Assembly (NCBI GenBank): GCA_029339195.1
Contig: JAPTJF010000007.1
Location: 62,001 to 126,000, forward strand
Length of the DNA: 64,000 nucleotides
From: Micractinium sp. NFX-FRZ
Taxonomy: Eukaryota; Chlorophyta; Trebouxiophyceae; Chlorellales; Chlorellaceae
Direction: 5' to 3'
The position numbers and the translations under genes are program-made. Of the stretch, positions 12,201-22,000 are shown piece by piece. The first letter of the stretch is position 1. Every line of letters begins with the position of its first letter. The notes below the pieces were generated by a model. The model was not told the origin of the DNA. It did no database searches and was given only the letters and a program-made list of their open reading frames with translations.

Positions 12201-12524
12201 CTGGTGCACTACCATCCTGACAAGGTGAGTCAGCAGGAAGCGGGAGGGACGCAGCAGGCGGCAGTGCAGCTGGGCCGACAGCGTGCCTTCATGGGTTGCA
12301 GGCCCGCTGCCCAAGCAGGCGCCTGCGCTGCCTACTGCGCCCCGCTCAAGCCGCGTGCACCCCTTCCTCCCGCCCTGCCCTGCGTGCAGGCGGCGCAGCA
12401 CCGGGCGGCGGCGCAGAAGAAGGGCGGCAAGAAGGCGGCTAAGGAGGCGAGCAGGCGGTGGGAGGTGATGTGCGAGGAGATATGCAAGTGCCTCACCCAG
12501 CACTACACCGAGCGCAAGGCCTGA
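6296..12524 (+). CDS. CCCH zinc-finger protein with C-terminal HPD (J-like) motif
   Basis: Fourteen exons give 886 aa: 6296-6640, 6816-7884, 8154-8251, 8448-8583, 9038-9157, 9368-9446, 9826-9946, 10176-10274, 10553-10619, 10861-10953, 11201-11310, 11657-11815, 12195-12224 and 12390-12524. All junctions are GT-AG and phases join. One CCCH finger (C-x7-C-x5-C-x3-H, C54 to H72) suggests RNA binding. Residues of roughly 190-440 are a Pro/Gln/Gly/Tyr-rich disordered stretch. The middle is helical and TPR-like. Near the end, exons 12-13 read LLKASLVHYHPDK, the HPD signature of J domains that contact Hsp70, followed by a Lys-rich helix. The CCCH plus J-like combination is unusual. I infer a link between RNA binding and Hsp70 recruitment. 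The start is the first ATG after a likely 5'-UTR intron. SAYSD1 is convergent downstream. Confidence 0.85.
8741..8830 (+). repeat. 23-bp direct repeat in CCCH-gene intron 4
   Basis: The sequence cgccttgctggttctggctt plus cac occurs at 8741-8763 and 8808-8830, 67 bases apart, inside the intron between the exons ending at 8583 and starting at 9038. The flanks are partly similar too, so it looks like a small diverged tandem duplication. Confidence 0.8.
11612..11652 (+). repeat. CCCTG pentamer array at an intron end
   Basis: About eight CCCTG units run up to the cgtcag acceptor used by exon 12 of the CCCH gene. It doubles as the polypyrimidine-like tract of that intron. Confidence 0.8.
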
Positions 12525-13116
12525 GCCAGCCAGCGACAGCTCTGCTGCCGCCTCCGACCCTGCTTCCACTGGCGGCAGGACGGCTGGCAGCTGGCAGCTA
12601 GGCAGCTGCCAGCTGTGCCCCGGGACCAAGCCCCGGGCAGCAGCGGCAACACAGAGCAGAAGCGAGCAGAAACCAATACACAAATACACAAAACGAGAGG
12701 CAAGGAAGCCAGCAACAAACAAGGAAACAGGCAAACCCTGCCTGCAGAACAAGTTCTGTCGTGCACGCCGCTCACAGCAGCGGCGGCATCCTGCACAGCT
12801 GCATATGCATGTTTCTTGCACCTGACATGTAAAAAGTTCGATGCAACATGCAGGGGTGTGCCCCCTTCAATCCCACAAATCCAGCTGCCAAGGTCAGCTC
12901 TGTGCTGCTCCCCGCCCCCTCCCACTCTTGCTTCCTGTTTTCTTTTTCAAGGTGTGTCTCACTGTAGGCCTTGCAGCGCCTTACAGCAGCCCGGGGAAGC
13001 ACGACAGCAAGCATGGCATGGCTTTCCCCATGAGCAGTTGCCAGGGTTGTGCGTTCAGGACAGCAGCAGGCATGGTGAGCGGGCACATGGGCAGGCGCTA
13101 GCTACCCAGCCAGCAG
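12525..13116. other. Convergent 3' UTRs with a poly(A) signal on each strand
   Basis: The stop codons of the CCCH gene (+, 12524) and the SAYSD1-like gene (-, 13117) face each other. TGTAA at 12828-12832 would serve the plus-strand gene. TTACA at 12981-12985 reads TGTAA on the minus strand for the other gene. With these signals the two transcripts need not overlap. No other feature is seen. Confidence 0.55.
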
Positions 13117-13997
13117 CTACATATGCCCTCGTCTCACTTGTGCGTCCAGCTGCTCTGCCGTCATCTGCCCCGGTAGCCGCCGCATGCCTGGGTTGAACAG
13201 GCTGTACGCCGACCACTCCCCCTCCTGCCGCTGGCCCAGGTTCAGCAGCATAGTTGCGATGATTGTGGTGATGATGTAGATGGGGCCCAGCTCATATCCT
13301 GCCGCCAGCCGCGCCCCCGCCATCCACGCCAGCAGGCACAGCCAGAAGCGCAGGCCTGCACGCAGCGCCAGCGCCAGCACCCCCTCCGGCAGCCGCAGGC
13401 GGTGCTGGGCAAAGTGCAGGGCGGAGCGCTGCCAGCGGGGCGCGTTGGGGGGCAGGCGCAGGCGCAAAAAGTCGTCCTCCTCCTCGTCCTCCTCCTGCCC
13501 GCCGCCGGTCACAGCATCGCGCAGCGCTTTGGGGGGCGCCTTGGGGGCGACCATGGCTAGCACACGGTCTGCAGCAGGGGTGAAGTGTGGAGGGGCCGCT
13601 GGGTGAGAGGGGTGCACACAGCGGGTGTGCACAAAAGCAGGGCACGGGCGGCAACGGGGGGGAGGGGCCTTCCCTGTGCACAGCAGGGCTCCCCATGAGA
13701 CGGGCCGGTTGGGGGGCAGGACGGACTGCAGGCCGGCAAGTACAGCAAGCTGCTCCCCTGCCGGCCTGCAAGGCAGCCAACGCTTCTGGAAGGCATCCTG
13801 AACTCACCCCCATCCTTGAGCTTGCTTGCTGTTTCGTCATCGACTAGCTGCTCCCCGCCACACACCAGCCGCAGGCCCGATGCTGGCAGGCCCAGGCGGC
13901 CCGCCGCCTCCTGCAGCGCCGCCAGTGTTGGCACCTCGCCGGGCGGCAGCTCTAGCGCCTCGCGTCTTCCTGTTACTGTGACGACGGCGAGCTGCAT
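13117..13997 (-). CDS. SAYSD1: SAYSvFN-domain protein with N-terminal ubiquitin-like domain
   Basis: Two exons on the minus strand (13808-13997 and 13117-13568) give 213 aa. Residues 1 to about 72 are ubiquitin-like (starts MQLAVVTVTG, later GLRLVCGGEQLVDD). A Glu/Asp-rich linker follows, then one or two hydrophobic segments (LRFWLCLLAWMAGARL and YIITTIIATMLLNLG). The family signature EWSAYSLFNPG lies at 181-191. SAYSD1 proteins are ER membrane proteins reported to sense UFMylated ribosomes stalled at the translocon. The UBL-membrane-SAYSvFN order is what I recall for plant and algal members. The start at 13997 is preferred because it begins the UBL fold; an in-frame ATG at 14123 would add an unlikely leader. 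Confidence 0.9.
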
Positions 13998-14489
13998 GCT
14001 GTCTGCACGTCCGCCAGCCCGAGTGCGCGCGAGGGGTCTTGTTGTTGGCGGAAGCGAGCACCGAGCCGCTGTTGGGCACGTCCGAGGTGTATTGAACACG
14101 TATGGAGCGAACTGATGAGCCAAAGCCGCACATCAGACTCCTCCCCAAGCTTTGGGCAGGGTGGCAGCGGCAGCACAGCACGCCGCTGCCAAAGTGCTCT
14201 CAGTGCCGCTTTGCTCAGCTCACAGGGGCTCAACGACAAACCTTTGTATAAAAATTTGGCTATGCATGCTCTTCAGTGACAACACCAGGGAGAAACTAAC
14301 AAGCGGGCATGCATTGCCCAGCCACATCTGCCCGGCTCCGGTGTGCAAACCCAGTCTGGCACCCCTCTACCCCCTTGCCTGCCCTCCTCCCCTGTTCTGC
14401 CAAACACTTCAGGACCCCACGCTCAGCCCATAGTGAGCCTCAGCAGCAGCAGGCAAGCAATGGCACAGAGGGCGGAAGATCCTTGCAGC
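13998..14489. other. Spacer between SAYSD1-like gene and repeat copy B
   Basis: This should hold the promoter of the minus-strand SAYSD1-like gene. A TATAAAAA string sits at 14247-14254 on the plus strand, pointing towards copy B rather than towards SAYSD1. Nothing coding is supported. Confidence 0.35.
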
Positions 14490-17400
14490 AGGCAACAGCA
14501 GAACGGAGCGGGCGTGTGTTTTCCGTGAGGAGGGGGCGCGGTGAAGACCGCGGGTGGGCGAGGGCGAGCCCTCGGGGGTGGAGGGTCCCCCATGTGACTG
14601 GGGCGGGGTGGGCAAAGCCCTCGCGTGCTCATGTGACTGAGCCGGTGGGGGGTTGCCCATGTGACTGGGCCGTGGGGGGAGGGAAGGGGGAGGGGAGGGC
14701 TGCTGGCGCTTTGAGGGAGGGCTCGAAGCTGCCATGGGGCTTGGTGGTGAAAGCGGAGGGACGGAAATGGCAGTCCGGGGAGGAGTGATGAGGAAGGCAG
14801 GTGAGGCGGGGAAGGCGGCGGGGTGAGGATGGCAGGAGGCGGAGGGAGTGGCGCTTGAGGTAGCTTGAGGCAAGCCGGAGCAGGTGGCGACGCAGACTCG
14901 GGGCAGGGCAGTGGGCGGCGGCGCGAGGGGCGCTTGGGGGCGAGGAGAGCGTGCAGAGGTATGAAGCTTGGCAGCAGCAGCAGCAGCACTCGCGGGTGGT
15001 GATGAAGATGCAGGAAGCCCAAGCCAGACCAGTAGACCAACAGCCACACCAGACCACAGCTTGAGTGAAGGGTGAGGAGGCTGCGGGCAGGCCAAAGGGT
15101 GTGAGGCAGGAGAGGGGTGCATGCAGCACAGGGGCAGGGCAGGGCACTGCACCAAGAAACAGACGCCCGCAGATGAAAGCCCAAGCTGAGAAGGGAGGAG
15201 CGGGCAAACAGGACACAAAAGGAGGGGCAGCTGCAAGCGGTGACGATCGAGAAGCAGGGGTGTCGATGCAGGAAAGCAACACGTGTGGGTGCAGATCAAC
15301 ATGGGAAGAGGCAGAACACCTGAAGGGTTGTGCTGCCGAAGCGGAGGCCAAGACGGGAGGCTGTGCTGCTCTGCCTGGCTTGGCGGCTGCAGCAGGCTGG
15401 GGAGAGGACGGGACCACGCGAGGGGAAGCGGGGGGCTGCACACCACGCACCGCTGCGGCAAGCTGCCGCTCCAACTGACCAACCAAACAGAAGTACATGC
15501 CCAGGGCCGATGCAAGTCACCGCCGCTGCTGCTGCAAGCTGCAGCGTTCCGGCTGCGTCCACACTGCTGCCTACCGCCAGGCGCAGGTGCCGCGGGTGAC
15601 TTGGCGTTGAGCGGGCTCGGGAGGAGAGGAAAGCAGGGCTTGTTTGCGCTGGGAAAACACTCTGCGGCGGTTCTGGCGGCGGAAAACCAGCGTGCTGCTG
15701 CCAAGGAGAGGGCTGCGGCAAATGCCGCTGCTGCGCTGCTGCCGCCACTGGCTGGCTGGCACTCGCAGCGGAAAAAAAAGGCAGGCGCTGGCGCTCCCAC
15801 TGCAGCTCGCTGGCACCAAGGCAGGCCCGGAACCGCCGCCTTACAACCGCTGCTTACTGGGGGAGGCTGGTGCACGCGCTTGCTTGCGCTCGGGAGGAAG
15901 AGGCTTGGAGGCTGCACTAGGGTTGGTGTTAGCGCTGCCTGCCCCACTGCCACGCCAAGGCAGGAACCCAAAAACAAAGTCTTCCCAAAAGAGTCAATAG
16001 AAACCACTCTTTGAGAGAACCAGACAGCCTGTGACGCCCTGAGCGGACCACCGTCACCACAAACATCCAACCAAGAAGCAGAGAAATTTCAAACAAAGAG
16101 CCAAGGCGCTTATCTGCGGTCTTGCTGTGGACTCGCTGCACAGATTGGAGACGCTCTAGATGAGGGGGGAGGCGAAGGCTGCAAGAGGAACATATTTTAA
16201 CGCTGCCGGGCTGGCTGACCTTGGCTGCCACTTGCTTGTGCCGGCACGACGCAACAAACTGGACTCACGCATACTGCCCCAGCTGGTGGACTGCCCAGCA
16301 CCTGACTTGATGAGGGTGGCGCAGCTCTTCCCGGCGCAGGCCTCGCACCACTGCTGCAGGACTGGGGAGGCACAGTTAGCGGGGACCAGCTGCCGCTGCC
16401 CAAGGCAGGCACAGCTCTCGACTAACCCAGCAGCGCAATCCCTGCCTCAGCCAACCGGGGCGGCACCTGAGAGGATAAACCATGAAGGCTCGGGGCGCTT
16501 GGGTGAGGAGAGGAGGCAGCAGAACGAGGCTCAGGGACGAGAAGGGGCGCAGGGGCCAGGTGGTGATTGGAGAGGCTGTGAAGTGGTGACGGGAGAGGTG
16601 CAGTCGAGGTGCAGCGGAAGCAGGTGGTGTTGTGCGCATGCCTGGGAGGTGAGGTGACACTCGGGCGAGAAGCGGGGTGTGACGGGGGTACGACTGGCGG
16701 TGGTTGGCACGTCTCAACACAGGGTGGCTCGGCACAGGGCGCAAGACTGGCACCACTGCGGGACTAGGGGGGCAAAGTTAGTGCTGCACGGCTGCCGCTG
16801 CCCAAGGCAGGCACAGCTGTCAACAACCCAAACCCCTTCCACAATCACCAGCCAACATACTCGGTCGGCACCTGAGGGTGGCTTAGACCAATGGGGCTTG
16901 AAGCTTGGGGTGAGCAAGGAGGCAGCAGGAGCCAAGGGGGAGCAGGCGGTCGCAGACAGAGCAGGCACTCGGCTGGGCGACTCGGGAGCAGGTGAGGTGC
17001 GGTGACACTTGGGGTGAGGAGGCAGGCGTCGTGCGCAGGCTGGCAGAGGAACTGGGGTGACGTCTGAGCTCAACCAACCACTCTCTGTTCACGGGTGAAG
17101 CTGGCCAGCCGTGGGGGCGTGGCACGAGCGCGTGGGGCAGAGACTGCAGGGGAGGAGCTTACAGGCAGAGGCACTGCACCCGGGCAGGCAGGCAGTGCAT
17201 GCAGGCAAGCCACAACAGGCAGGCGGTACCTGGACCTTGGCGTGTTTGCGCTTCGGGCGGTCGCTCAGGAAGACAACTCAGGAGGGCGAGGGATAAGGTA
17301 GGGCAGAGCAGGGGTGGCAGAGCGGCAGGGAGAAAATAGTGCACACATACACGGGTTGCGTGGCAAGGCTGAAAGCAGGCAGGCTGGGGACTTCTCAGCT

Positions 17401-18715
17401 GGCAGCTGCTGCTGGGGGCGGCGGTGCTGTTGCCGGCGCTGTGCAGTTCCGTGAAGCCAACCAGGGGCCAACCAGAGAGCAGCACGCATCTAGACTTGTC
17501 GAGATTCTTCGGGGGTCACATCAGGAAGACCAGCCGACGCCCGCCAACGCTTTACGCCAGGGCAGCGACGTGTCTCGACACAACTTCCTTCGGTGCTTCA
17601 GAGCCTCCTCCCTTCTTCAACCAGCCAAGCCAGAGAACACGCGGGGACGCACGCCACGCCAGAGCCAGCCAGAGCGGCAGCACAGCCCGAACAAACGCTG
17701 GCAGCGGGGTGGTCTTCGGGGCGCTGGGGTGCGGTGCGGTGGACGGAGCGGAGCAGCACGGGACGCCCAAGCCGGAGCGAGCGGAGCAGCCGGGGACGAC
17801 GCCAAAACTTCGGGACTTTCTGGGTGCCAAACTCGAACAAGAACAACCACCACCTATCTGGGAGGGTGACGTGCCGCGGGGCGGGAGGTGGGGTGTCGCA
17901 TGCGCGCATCAAGCGGTGGCAGCAGGGTTGTGGGACCTCTGGACAGCCTGCGGTGGAGCAGAGGGAGGGGCAGAAGAAGTGCGTGGTTTGGGCCGGCAGA
18001 GGGGGAGGGGGGCAAAGGGTGGATGCAATCGGCAACCACCGGCACAGCCCGGCGCAGGAAATGCCCCTGCACCGACCCCCTGCGCCGTGGGCCGCAACCC
18101 AAGTCCAGCCCCCGACACGGCTCTGGCCGGCGGCACGGGGGTGTGAGGCCATCCCAAGGCTGTGGCCGGGCGGCGACGAGCGCTGGAGGGGCTGGAGGCG
18201 CCCCGGCCACACCGCGTTCTGCAGATGCCGCCCCCCCTCGCGCACCCCGCTCACCTGGCTTTGCGGCGGCGCTCGCGTCTTCGTAGATGCGTTGAGACGG
18301 CCACGGACGAGCTCGGAAGCTAGCTGCCTTGGGGGGAGCGCGGAGGGGGAGCGACCCGCCAAGCGGCCCACGCACACGCACAGCCCTCACATACTGTGGA
18401 CTGGGACGCCCTCAGGAGAGACCCTGTGAGGCGGGGGGAGCACGAGGGAAGAGTGGCGGAGGCGGGAGGCAGGAGGCGCAAGAAGAGGGCGCAACACGTC
18501 AACAAAATGCGCTGCATGGGGCAGTCAAACTCCTGCTCGGGCGCTTGCATCCGTTCGAAAACACCGCAAAGAGCATTACGAGCGAGTTTCGAGGCAGCGG
18601 GGAGGTCCAGGGGCTACCTGCTTCCAACAACCCTGCCACATGCCGCCCCCGCCGGCGCCGCCCCACAAACCGGCGCCCAGCACCCACGCTTAGCTAGGGG
18701 CAGCACCCATTGGGC
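14490..18715 (-). repeat. Copy B of the inverted duplication
   Basis: This block is the reverse-orientation partner of 955-5625, with long near-identical stretches and scattered indels. B lacks most of the material equivalent to 3540-4250 of A. Several minus-strand frames stay open for hundreds of codons (one spans 14409-16070). Corresponding frames in A shift relative to them, so these are not conserved proteins. Segments with candidate splice signals (for example around 15930, 16770, 17220, 18290 and 18430 on the minus strand) are among the best conserved. The pair encloses about 8.9 kb with two genes. Confidence 0.85.
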
Positions 18716-19030
18716 GGTCCCCGTTGTGGTTTTGGGGGAAATGGTGATGTTTTCGCAAACACTCTTCTGACACTGTGAGCTGGAAGATTGATTATCCCAG
18801 GGAAGAATTGCCACACTCGGCAACAGCGCATGTCAGTGCTGTGCAAACATGAATAGGAATTTGGTGCTGATTGTCAGTGCTTTATCAATGGGCTTCGAAA
18901 ATCCTCCTATTCCACTGAGGGCATTCAGCGGCCAAGAGCGGGGCAGCATGCTTGCGCCTGCGTGCCGCCGCTGTGCACGCACCGGCCGTCGCTCCTCCGG
19001 CCTGCCACCCTTGCCCGCTGCTCTTGGGTG
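18716..19030. other. Spacer downstream of the AP2 gene
   Basis: This is a comparatively AT-richer stretch between copy B and the stop codon of the AP2 gene. It should contain that gene's 3' UTR, but I see no TGTAA on the minus strand and no coding exon. Confidence 0.4.
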
Positions 19031-22000
19031 CTACAGCCCCTGGTACCCCTGCGCCAGCGCACGACGCAGGGCCTCCGCATAGATCACAGCCGACCGCTTC
19101 TTCTCGTCAGCTGTGACCTCCCGGTCAATGGGCAGTGTGTAGGAGGCGGCCACCTCAGCGGTGATGTGGCCGCGCGTGGTGCCGCACCTGCGAGGAGGGG
19201 TCGGGAGTGAGCGAGTGAACCCTTCAGGCTGATTGTTGCTGCACAAAGAGAAATTAGGGTTCGAAGCCAGCATGTGGATGGTGCAGCTGGCAAGCGCAGA
19301 CAGTCACGCACGCATCGCCCACCCTCCCGCCCTCCCCCCTGCCAAGCTCGCTGCTCCCCTGCCGAGCCGCCACCCTGCCTACTTCACCCCTCCCTGCCCT
19401 CAGATGTTGCCAGCGGGTGCCATTCGCAGGAGCAACCCCAGAAACTCCTCCCTCCCCACCTCCCCGCCCGTTTCCCCTGCCCTCTTAAGAAGGCCCCTAG
19501 ACGTAAGCTTACGTGGCCAGCAGGTGCGCCTCGTATGCCGCCACCTCAGCCTCGTAGTCACGGGTGGGGAAGTTGGTCTTGGCGGAGCGGCCCTGCACAA
19601 GAGGCAACCACTGGATGATTCATGCACTGTCCTGAAAGGGAAGATTCCGGCAGGGATGGTTTGTGCCTACAGAGCGTCCCTGCAGCAGCGGGGGCCAAGG
19701 AGGGGCGGGGCGGTGTGAAGTGGGGCAGGGCAGGGTGCAGGCGGGTAGGCAGCACTTGGGTGCATGGCGGTCCTGGGCAGGTGGTTATGAATGCAAACTG
19801 CAGGGGCACAGCGGGGCAAACTGCATGGGCAGAGGTGGGGCATGGCGGATGCAGCACGTGGGAGCGCATGACAGGAGCATGTGTTGAAGGGGGTGGTCAG
19901 GCCAGCGGAAGGTTGACCGGCCCCACATTGCCCTGCCTTCCCTGCTTAGCTACTCAGCAGCAGCGGTGCTGCTGCCTCAACCTCCCCTCCTTAGAAGGCA
20001 GAGGTGACCCTCCCACCCCTCCACTCCCAGTACTGGTGCCAGTGCACTAGTGCCCCATCTGCAGGATCAAGGCGCGGTTGTTACAGCCGACTGCCCCTGC
20101 CGTGCCCTTCTCGACCTCTCTGCCCCTCCCACGCCCCTCAACACCCCCCGTGGCAACACAACGCCCCTGCTCCTGGCTGTGCCGACCCGGCCCACCTTCT
20201 CCAGGATCAAGGCGCGGTCGTACTGCCGGGCCGCACCCTCCTCGCTCTCAAACACGCCAAAGGACACCTGCGGGGGGGGGGGGGGGGGGGGGGGGGGGCA
20301 TGGGGCTGGCTGGCGTGGTGTGGGGGAGCACGTCCTGCCCTGCCCTGCGCTGCCATTATGCGCCTGACGTCACTCACGTTCTTGCGCCCGCCAAACGAGC
20401 CGATGCGCGCCTCCCAGCGCCCGTTGTGCCCGCTGACGCCCCGGAAGCGCGACTTGCCGCGGCTGAAGGCGCTGCTGCGCCTCCGCACGTACGCCACCAC
20501 CTCGTCCTGAGCAGGCAACACAAGTGGGGGGAGGAAGGCAAGGGAGGGAGTCAGAAACAAGAAACATCATAAACAATGGACGGTACTGCTAAGCCCGGAT
20601 CCGTCCTGCAGTCCCCGCAAGCTGCTCCCCACATGGCTGTGCCCAACCATATCACGTCCACTCATCTCACAAATCTCAACCCATCTCACCCGTGTGTACC
20701 CCGCAATCTCCGCCAGCTGCTCCCTGTAGTCGTCAGGCGAGAAGTTGATGTGGGCGTCTGGCCCCTTGCAGGCCAGGGCAGCCAAGTCGTACGCGTGGGC
20801 AGCATCCTCCTGTGGCAGGGAGGTGGAAGGAGGGGGTGGGTGGAGGCGGGGGCGAGGAGGGAGGGAGGTGAGAAGGGCAGTGCTGGTGTCAGCTGTGGGA
20901 TTGCAGGCCAGCACTGCCGTGCGAGACAGCTTGCTCAGGCCTTCCTAGGGGAATAACAACCGACAAAGAGAGGCGTGGAAGGGCGGTCCATGCATGGAGG
21001 GTCGCCCGGAAAGGCAGCGTGGCTGCCAAATAGAAGCTGTCCTCTGGCCAGGCCGGGTTGAGAGTCTGCAGGGTTGTTCCCAATGAACTGCCCATGCCTG
21101 GCTTGCCTGCGAGTTGAAGCCCCCCAGGTAGAGCTGCCGCCCGTTGAGCCACAGCGACGCCTCCCAGCGCTGCGTCAGCCTGCACAGCAGGCAAGGTCAA
21201 GATCCAGCGTTGTGCCAGGTCAGCAAGTGTGCAAGCTGGCGAGGCTGCATCCCACACCAAGGCATTTCCCCTTGCAGATTTCTCTTCCCCTTGCCCCTTG
21301 CCATCATGTCCACAGCCCACCACCACCTCACCTGTGCTTGCTGACGCCTCTATATTGCATGGTGGGTGCGTCAAAGCCGGACCCTGCACCACTGAGGGCG
21401 CCCACAACCACTGTAGGCACCTGCGCCTGCTGCGCCGGCTGTGCCGGCAGCTGCTGCCGGGCAGCAGGGCGCACACGGTCCCGGGAGGCAGCAGGAGAGA
21501 AGGTGGGGTCACTGTCGCTGCTGCTGCGGGCGGTGCGGCGGCGGCGCGTCTCCAGGCGGAAACGGGAGGGGACGGTGCCGCCGCCGCCGCTGCTGCCAAA
21601 GGCTTGCTGCCCTGCAAAAGGGGAAAAGGAGAGGCAGCTTCTTCGCTGTCAGTACGCACTGCTGTAAGTGGGAGGGACTGGCAAAAAAGGACAAATACAA
21701 ACCTGTTGGGCCCACAGACGCCATCGCTGCAGTCAACCCTTCACTGCCGTCAGCGCAGCTCATGTGGCGTGCCGTGGTACCCAATGCCAGGAACACACAG
21801 AAGTATTCCAACTGGTTAGCTCACTCTGTGTCACTCAGCCCACCTGAGGGACCAGCTCCGCGCGGCGTGGCGCTGCGCGGCGTGTTGCCGCCGTCGCTGT
21901 CGCTGTCGTCCCCGCCGCCATCGATGCTCCACGCTCCGCTGCTGTGCCGCTTGCTGCTGCGCGGGCTGCTGTCCTGCTGCCCCTCCAAGTCCAGCCGGTC

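Noticed and set aside
14409..16070. 553-codon open frame on the minus strand in repeat copy B
   Set aside because: Low-complexity Pro/Ser/Leu composition, and the corresponding frame in copy A shifts, so it is not conserved as protein. Long open frames are expected in such GC-rich DNA.
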